The notes beneath the pieces are model-generated. The model did not search any database and was not told where the DNA came from. It was given only the letters and a program-made list of their open reading frames with translations. Position numbers and translations under genes: made by a program. From contig JAEXGX010000415.1 in the NCBI GenBank assembly GCA_023450535.1, forward strand, positions 1 through 10,680: a stretch of DNA of 10,680 nt, in the 5' to 3' direction. Within the stretch, counting starts at the first letter, position 1, and the number at the start of each line of letters is the position of its first letter. Source of the DNA: Pseudomonadota bacterium. GTDB taxonomy: Bacteria; Desulfobacterota; Desulfovibrionia; Desulfovibrionales; Desulfovibrionaceae. Below are positions 7,018 through 10,680 of this stretch, piece after piece.

Positions 7018-7038
7018 GAGAATAATGAACAAAATGCC

Positions 7039-8295
7039 CTAGAATTTATAGCTCAGGCTCGCGCTCATGCTGTGCGCATGGGAACGGTGGGAACGTCCGT
7101 TGAATACATAGGGCGTAGCCTCGGTATTATGATACGACACGTCCTTCACCTTGATGTAGGCATAACCGAGATCCAGCGCCCACTGATCCCACATGAAACC
7201 CACCCCGCCGGTAAAGTACTGGCGGCCGTTGGTCGGGGCGATAAAGTCGGCATGCCCTTCGTTCAGCGGGCTGGTTTCATAGATATAGCCGAGGCGCAGA
7301 GCCAGCCAGTCCAAAGGTTTGTATTCCGCACTGACGTTGAAGCCCCAGTTGTCGTGCCATTGCTTGGTGCCATCCGTAAGCAAATCATTGACGGGCGCTT
7401 CCAGATGAATGTCCAGACGTTTATAGGCGCTCCACACAAAATAGGTCGCCCCCGCCTCAAAACTCCATTGATCATTGGGCCGGTAGTTCACGCCCAGCGC
7501 AAACTGATCCGGCAGATGGATGGTCCCGTGCAAGGAGCTGTCACGCATGGGATTGATGGCTTGCTGGCTCCAGCGGTTGGTGCCGGTTACCTTGAGATCC
7601 ATGCGGCTGCGGTAGATGAAGCCCACCCGCCACTGGTCGTTCACCGCATAATGCAGAGCCAGGTTGCCGCTGAGCGCATAGCCGCGCCCCTTGAGCGTGC
7701 CGTGACTGTCAATGCCATAGGAGGGAACTCTGGTATGCAGGTTCAGCTCCATATCTCCACCGGTTACTTCCGCGCCAAGGGCCAGAGACAGGCGATCCGT
7801 CACCTTGAAGGCTATATTCGGGTTGATGGTCACGGTTTGCAGGCGCACGTTCACCAGCCCGGAACTGCCGGGCCAGGAGTCAGGGTAGCCGTTGCCCAGG
7901 CCGGCGCGGGAGAACACCCCCACTCCCAGCCAGGCTCTGTCCGTCATCTGGTGGGTCACATAAAAATGCGGAATGACCCAGGTCTTCTGTTCAATGCTGG
8001 TCGAAGAGTTCTGCTTATAGGGTGTGCCGGGCACACTCCATTCACCGCTGATACGCGATGTGGGCCGCTCGATGACGGTGCCCAGCATGAGCTGCGTGCC
8101 GGGCAACTGGGTAATGCCCGCCGGGTTGTACGCCACGGCGGAAGGGTCATCGGCCCGGCCCACCAGGCCGTTGCCGAGCGACATGCCGCGTGCGCTCCAT
8201 TGCGTGATGGAAAAGCCTTCGGCGCGAGCTTCTCCCAGCCCGAACGCGGGCGCGGCCAGTGTGAGGATCAGGGCAAATGCAAGCGTTTTCTTCAT
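7039..8295 (-). CDS. OmpP1/FadL-family outer-membrane channel
   Basis: This 418-residue protein is a predicted outer-membrane beta-barrel for uptake of hydrophobic molecules such as long-chain fatty acids or aromatics. Residues 1-25 form a signal peptide (basic MKK, hydrophobic core, cleavage near ARA-EGF). The mature N-terminus has the FadL plug signature: SARGMSLGNGLVGRADDPSAV, followed by YNPAGITQLPG (56-66). Alternating amphipathic strands continue to a terminal aromatic-rich strand ending in SYKF, the usual C-terminal Phe of porin-type proteins. The length fits the family. The ATG at 8295 is preceded by AGGA 5 nt upstream. A strong terminator follows. The substrate cannot be predicted from sequence, and the flanking genes (ZIP, pgeF) are not obviously linked in function. 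Confidence 0.93.
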   Translation of the reverse strand: MKKTLAFALILTLAAPAFGLGEARAEGFSITQWSARGMSLGNGLVGRADDPSAVAYNPAGITQLPGTQLMLGTVIERPTSRISGEWSVPGTPYKQNSSTSIEQKTWVIPHFYVTHQMTDRAWLGVGVFSRAGLGNGYPDSWPGSSGLVNVRLQTVTINPNIAFKVTDRLSLALGAEVTGGDMELNLHTRVPSYGIDSHGTLKGRGYALSGNLALHYAVNDQWRVGFIYRSRMDLKVTGTNRWSQQAINPMRDSSLHGTIHLPDQFALGVNYRPNDQWSFEAGATYFVWSAYKRLDIHLEAPVNDLLTDGTKQWHDNWGFNVSAEYKPLDWLALRLGYIYETSPLNEGHADFIAPTNGRQYFTGGVGFMWDQWALDLGYAYIKVKDVSYHNTEATPYVFNGRSHRSHAHSMSASLSYKF

Positions 8296-8413
8296 GAATC
8301 CTAAACTCCCTCTCGGTACATAATCTTCACGCGGCGCGGAACAAAATCATAAGACTGCCCAGCCAGCTTCGGAGGTTAAGTGAAATTGCTTCAGGGCAGA
8401 GGTGCGCACACAC

Positions 8414-8436
8414 CGCGCATATCGCGCGAAAGTATA
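8414..8436 (-). promoter_or_regulatory. Possible promoter and small inverted repeat upstream of the FadL-family gene
   Basis: On the minus strand TATACT (8431-8436) resembles a -10 box, but no good -35 box lies 16-18 nt upstream. Directly after it, CGCGC/GCGCG arms (8414-8418 and 8424-8428) flank a 5-nt spacer where the transcript would begin, a possible operator. A second, consensus TATAAT lies at 8486-8491 on the same strand, also with a poor -35. The rest of the 218-nt spacer (8296-8513) is AT-rich near the pgeF end and holds no gene. Confidence 0.3.
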
Positions 8437-8513
8437 ACAGCAAGAGGATGAAGAAAAGCCTTTTTTATGCTAACCCTTCACTTTTATTATATATTAATCG
8501 TTTGATCAATTCC

Positions 8514-9332
8514 TCATATTCCCGTGTGCCGCCCTTTCAGCCAAATAAGGGAAGCCTGCCGCCCGCAATGGCGATCCGCCCGGTAGGAAAAAAAATCTTC
8601 CGCCAAACTGCGCGTACACAAGTCAAGGCCGTATATGCGATCCTGCGGGATACCGGCCTGGTGCAACTGTTCGCGCGTCAGCCGCCATAAATCCATACAT
8701 CGGGTTTGCATGTCGAAAAACGCCGCAAACTCCTCCCCCCACTCCTCTTCAAAGTGGATGAACTCGGCGCTGGCCGGACCGAGGCTGGGGCCGCGCACGG
8801 CAGAAAGATCGCGCGCATTCAATTTGTATCGTTCACAAAATTCTTCCACGGCAAGGCGGGGATAGCTCTGGCGGCTGCCTCTCCAGCCCGAATGCAGGGC
8901 AAGAATATGATTGCCGCCTTTGTGCGCCACAAGAACAGGCTGGCAATCCGCTGTCTTAATCATCAGACCGATGCCCTCCCGTCCGCCGGCACGATTGCCG
9001 CCACGGCTGGCCGCCAGCCCGTCAGCTTCACATTCCGGCCTGCGGTGCAGATCCCATGCCGCTGGCTCGAACAGCGTGGTCACGCCATGCACCTGCCGTA
9101 CCTCGGCCAAACCGCGCAACCTTAACGCATCCCGCAATGCGAGGCGGTTGGCGACAACCCGTTCTTCGTCGCCGGCATCGCGCAATCCGGCTTCCAGAGA
9201 AATATTTCCGCGCGCCGCGGGAGAATTGTCCGCCCCGGAAATATCGGATAAGGCTCCATGTCCGGCCATCTGGAACGCACACTCCACCCCTTCAATACCG
9301 GGAAAACGAAACGGCAAAAGCCTCAACACCAT
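8514..9332 (-). CDS. pgeF: Laccase-domain protein, peptidoglycan editing factor PgeF/YfiH family
   Basis: This 272-residue protein belongs to the YfiH/YlmD family, formerly annotated as polyphenol oxidase. Members have purine nucleoside phosphorylase/adenosine deaminase activity, and E. coli PgeF prevents misincorporation of wrong amino acids into peptidoglycan precursors. The metal-site residues are visible: H82 (RQVHG), C130 (KTADCQPVL) and H147 (ALHSGWRGS). The C-terminal FFSYRAD..CGRQASLIWL block is also typical. The central motif reads HSGWRG where HAGWRG is usual, a mild change. Residues about 103-121 are a Gly/Arg-rich insertion. The ATG at 9332 has AGGAG 5 nt upstream, inside the end of the cyclo-ligase gene, which it overlaps by 10 nt, so the two are probably co-translated. 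Confidence 0.92.
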   Translation of the reverse strand: MVLRLLPFRFPGIEGVECAFQMAGHGALSDISGADNSPAARGNISLEAGLRDAGDEERVVANRLALRDALRLRGLAEVRQVHGVTTLFEPAAWDLHRRPECEADGLAASRGGNRAGGREGIGLMIKTADCQPVLVAHKGGNHILALHSGWRGSRQSYPRLAVEEFCERYKLNARDLSAVRGPSLGPASAEFIHFEEEWGEEFAAFFDMQTRCMDLWRLTREQLHQAGIPQDRIYGLDLCTRSLAEDFFSYRADRHCGRQASLIWLKGRHTGI

Positions 9333-10012
9333 AGTATCTCCTGTTCTGTGCAGATTCCCTGCACGCGTTTATCCCACACGCCGCGCGGCACCTCGTCCAC
9401 CACCTGAACAGAGAAGCCCAGCCCCAAAGTCAGCAAGCGGCCTGATGCTCCCTCTGTTCCTTGTTTTGCCCTCTCCTCCCCTTCGCGCTGCTCCAGCCAG
9501 TGATCATAGAACCCGCCCCCGTAACCGAGACGCCCGCCCTGGCGATCAAAGGCCAGACCAGGCGTCAGCATCAGAGCAGACTGTTCTGTTCTCTTCCACA
9601 ACGGCAGATTCGGAAAAGGTTCCAAAATTCCGAAGCGGGAACGCTGAAGCTCCGGCCACCCCCGGCAGATAAAAAAATCCATCTCGCCCGGCTCGTCTTT
9701 CCGTTTTCCGGGACGGCAACGGGGCAACGCCACCGTCTTGCCCTGGAGCCAGGCCTGCTCCAGCAGCCAGGCCGTATCGACCTCTTCCCCGAACGCGGCA
9801 TAGAGGAGTATGCTTGCGCTTCGCTCCCAGGCAGGGGCTGCCATTACCCTGCGCTGGATCATGAGGCTCCGTCTGGCATGTTCCTCTGTATCGGCGAAAA
9901 TTTTCTCTCTCGCCTCAAGCATGCGGCGGCGCAGAGCTTTCTTGCGCTCAGCCAGATTATCCAGGGAATCTGCGGAATCCAGAGCCGACAGTTCAACATC
10001 CTTTCGCGTCAT
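9323..10012 (-). CDS. 5-formyltetrahydrofolate cyclo-ligase (MTHFS/YgfA family)
   Basis: This 229-residue cytoplasmic enzyme uses ATP to convert 5-formyl-THF to 5,10-methenyl-THF, returning a dead-end folate to the one-carbon pool. The N-terminal KKALRRRMLEAR helix (24-35) is typical. The ATP/Mg signature is PGLAFDRQGGRLGYGGGFYD (151-170), and the family's closing region is visible as VPRGVWDKRVQGICTE (208-223). Residues 1-20 and a variable stretch at 174-190 add some length over the common 190-200 residues. The ATG at 10012 has GGAG 7 nt upstream. Its stop overlaps the pgeF start. Its promoter lies in the 153-nt divergent spacer, where I see no clear minus-strand -35/-10 pair. Confidence 0.93.
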   Translation of the reverse strand: MTRKDVELSALDSADSLDNLAERKKALRRRMLEAREKIFADTEEHARRSLMIQRRVMAAPAWERSASILLYAAFGEEVDTAWLLEQAWLQGKTVALPRCRPGKRKDEPGEMDFFICRGWPELQRSRFGILEPFPNLPLWKRTEQSALMLTPGLAFDRQGGRLGYGGGFYDHWLEQREGEERAKQGTEGASGRLLTLGLGFSVQVVDEVPRGVWDKRVQGICTEQEILWC

Positions 10013-10043
10013 ATCGCGTCTCCGGCACTGCCTGTGAAAACAT

Positions 10044-10072
10044 TTGTCAAATAAAAAAAACTAGGCTATAAA
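10044..10072 (+). promoter_or_regulatory. Sigma70-like promoter for the metallophosphoesterase gene
   Basis: TTGTCA (10044-10049) and TATAAA (10067-10072) are separated by exactly 17 nt of A-rich DNA, each one mismatch from the respective consensus. The predicted start would leave a leader of roughly 85-90 nt before the ATG at 10166. It is the best promoter match in the window. Confidence 0.75.
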
Positions 10073-10165
10073 TAAACGAATCAACGTCATGCGGCCCGCC
10101 AGAACGGGCTCTCTCCTGCATCGGGCATATTCCCTTCCGCTTGACGTTAACAAGGACTTTTCTCC

Positions 10166-10680
10166 ATGCCAAGCCCTCACTCGAACGCAGACGGCGCTCT
10201 CTCCAGCTCCGAAACATCGGATGCGACTTCCGCGCACCCCCTGCCCAACGCTGAAAGAGAACGCTTATGGATCGTCGTGGGTGACATTCATGGCGACGCC
10301 GCACTTCTGGCGGACACCCTCGCGGCGATCCCGGAACTGCCCTGCGCCGATGGAGTAATCCTTACCGGAGATGTTTCCCGTGCGGGCGGAGGAGTGCCCT
10401 CCGCACGGGCGGTTATTGAGGCGGCGGAAGCTCTTTGCCCGGTCGTTCTGGCCCAGATCGGCAATATCGACCAGCCTCAGGTGGATGCATGGCTGGACGA
10501 AAAGGGCATCAACCTGCACCGAAAGGCCAGAGAAATAGCGCCGGATACCGCCATCATCGGCGTGGGAGGATCCACCTTCACCCCTTTCGGCACGCCTTCG
10601 GAATTTCCCGAGGCACGCTATGCCGAATGGCTGAAAGAGCTGGCGGCCCGCGCCGCCGACCACAAACGGCTCATACTTGT
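10166..10680 (+). CDS. Calcineurin-like metallophosphoesterase, N-terminal part
   Basis: The gene is open to the right edge, giving 171 visible codons. GDIHGD at 39-44, GDV at 68-70 and GN at 99-100 are the first three metallophosphatase motifs, supplying D40, H42, D69 and N100 as metal ligands. The third motif reads GNID rather than the common GNHD. The following DAWLDEKGINLH and GVGGSTFTPFGTPSEF segments match a subgroup of small bacterial and archaeal phosphoesterases of unassigned substrate. The final His motifs lie beyond the window. The ATG at 10166 has AAGGA 9 nt upstream and no later in-frame ATG precedes the first motif. It gives a Ser/Ala-rich, probably disordered lead of about 34 residues. 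It is divergent from the cyclo-ligase gene, and its substrate is unknown. Confidence 0.85.
   Translation, partial: MPSPHSNADGALSSSETSDATSAHPLPNAERERLWIVVGDIHGDAALLADTLAAIPELPCADGVILTGDVSRAGGGVPSARAVIEAAEALCPVVLAQIGNIDQPQVDAWLDEKGINLHRKAREIAPDTAIIGVGGSTFTPFGTPSEFPEARYAEWLKELAARAADHKRLIL

Noticed and set aside
6820..7032. 70-codon minus-strand ORF upstream of the ZIP gene
   Set aside because: It runs through the FadL terminator palindrome, has no ribosome site, and shows no family features.
7072..8304. 410-codon open frame antisense to the FadL-family gene
   Set aside because: It is explained by third-position GC bias in the real gene, which has a clear signal peptide and plug motif on the other strand.
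8502..8509. TTGATCAA palindrome as an FNR-type site
   Set aside because: FNR-type sites need two TTGAT half-sites separated by 4 nt; this is only a compact 8-bp palindrome in AT-rich DNA.
8448..8690. 80-codon plus-strand ORF starting MKKSLFYAN
   Set aside because: The AAGAGG before the ATG has almost no spacer, and most of the frame is antisense to the conserved C-terminus of pgeF.
10033..10050. TGTGA-N7-TGTCA resembling a Crp or Rex operator
   Set aside because: The arms are not true inverted copies (two mismatches in five), and the right part is explained as the -35 box of the phosphoesterase promoter.

Overview
The window is a compact, GC-rich bacterial chromosome segment with Gram-negative housekeeping genes. 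Several features suggest Desulfovibrionaceae (Desulfovibrio, Bilophila or relatives): a class II aldolase gene directly followed by a GAPDH gene, a YhaM-like HD protein upstream of tmk, an OmpP1/FadL outer-membrane channel, and GC-rich hairpin-laden spacers. The assignment is inferred from gene content and recalled gene order, not from a search. I see no rRNA, tRNA, CRISPR array, transposase, phage gene or recognisable defence system.

Layout. Positions 1-2490 (minus strand) read as one operon: a YhaM-like OB-fold/HD phosphohydrolase with a long disordered tail, thymidylate kinase overlapping it by 16 nt, then the start of a Crp/Fnr-type regulator cut by the window edge. Diverging from it on the plus strand are surE (2609-3367), class II fructose-bisphosphate aldolase (3509-4432) and GAPDH (4758-5759). 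The 325-nt fba-gap spacer is the most structured non-coding DNA here: an element with imperfect inverted ends, followed by four back-to-back stem-loops and a short T-run. Past gap, converging on it, come a ZIP-family metal transporter (5918-6754) and a FadL-family outer-membrane protein (7039-8295), the latter with a textbook terminator. Further upstream on the minus strand, a 5-formyltetrahydrofolate cyclo-ligase gene (9323-10012) overlaps a PgeF/YfiH laccase-domain gene (8514-9332). A strong sigma70-like promoter at 10044-10072 drives a divergent metallophosphoesterase gene that runs off the right edge.

Together these genes cover nucleotide metabolism (tmk, surE, the HD nuclease), central carbon metabolism (fba, gap), folate repair (the cyclo-ligase), envelope maintenance and import (pgeF, FadL) and metal uptake (ZIP). 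No new multi-gene system is evident. The points most worth a second look are the hairpin array in the fba-gap spacer, residues in GAPDH that suggest NADP use, and the roughly 220-residue tail on the HD protein.
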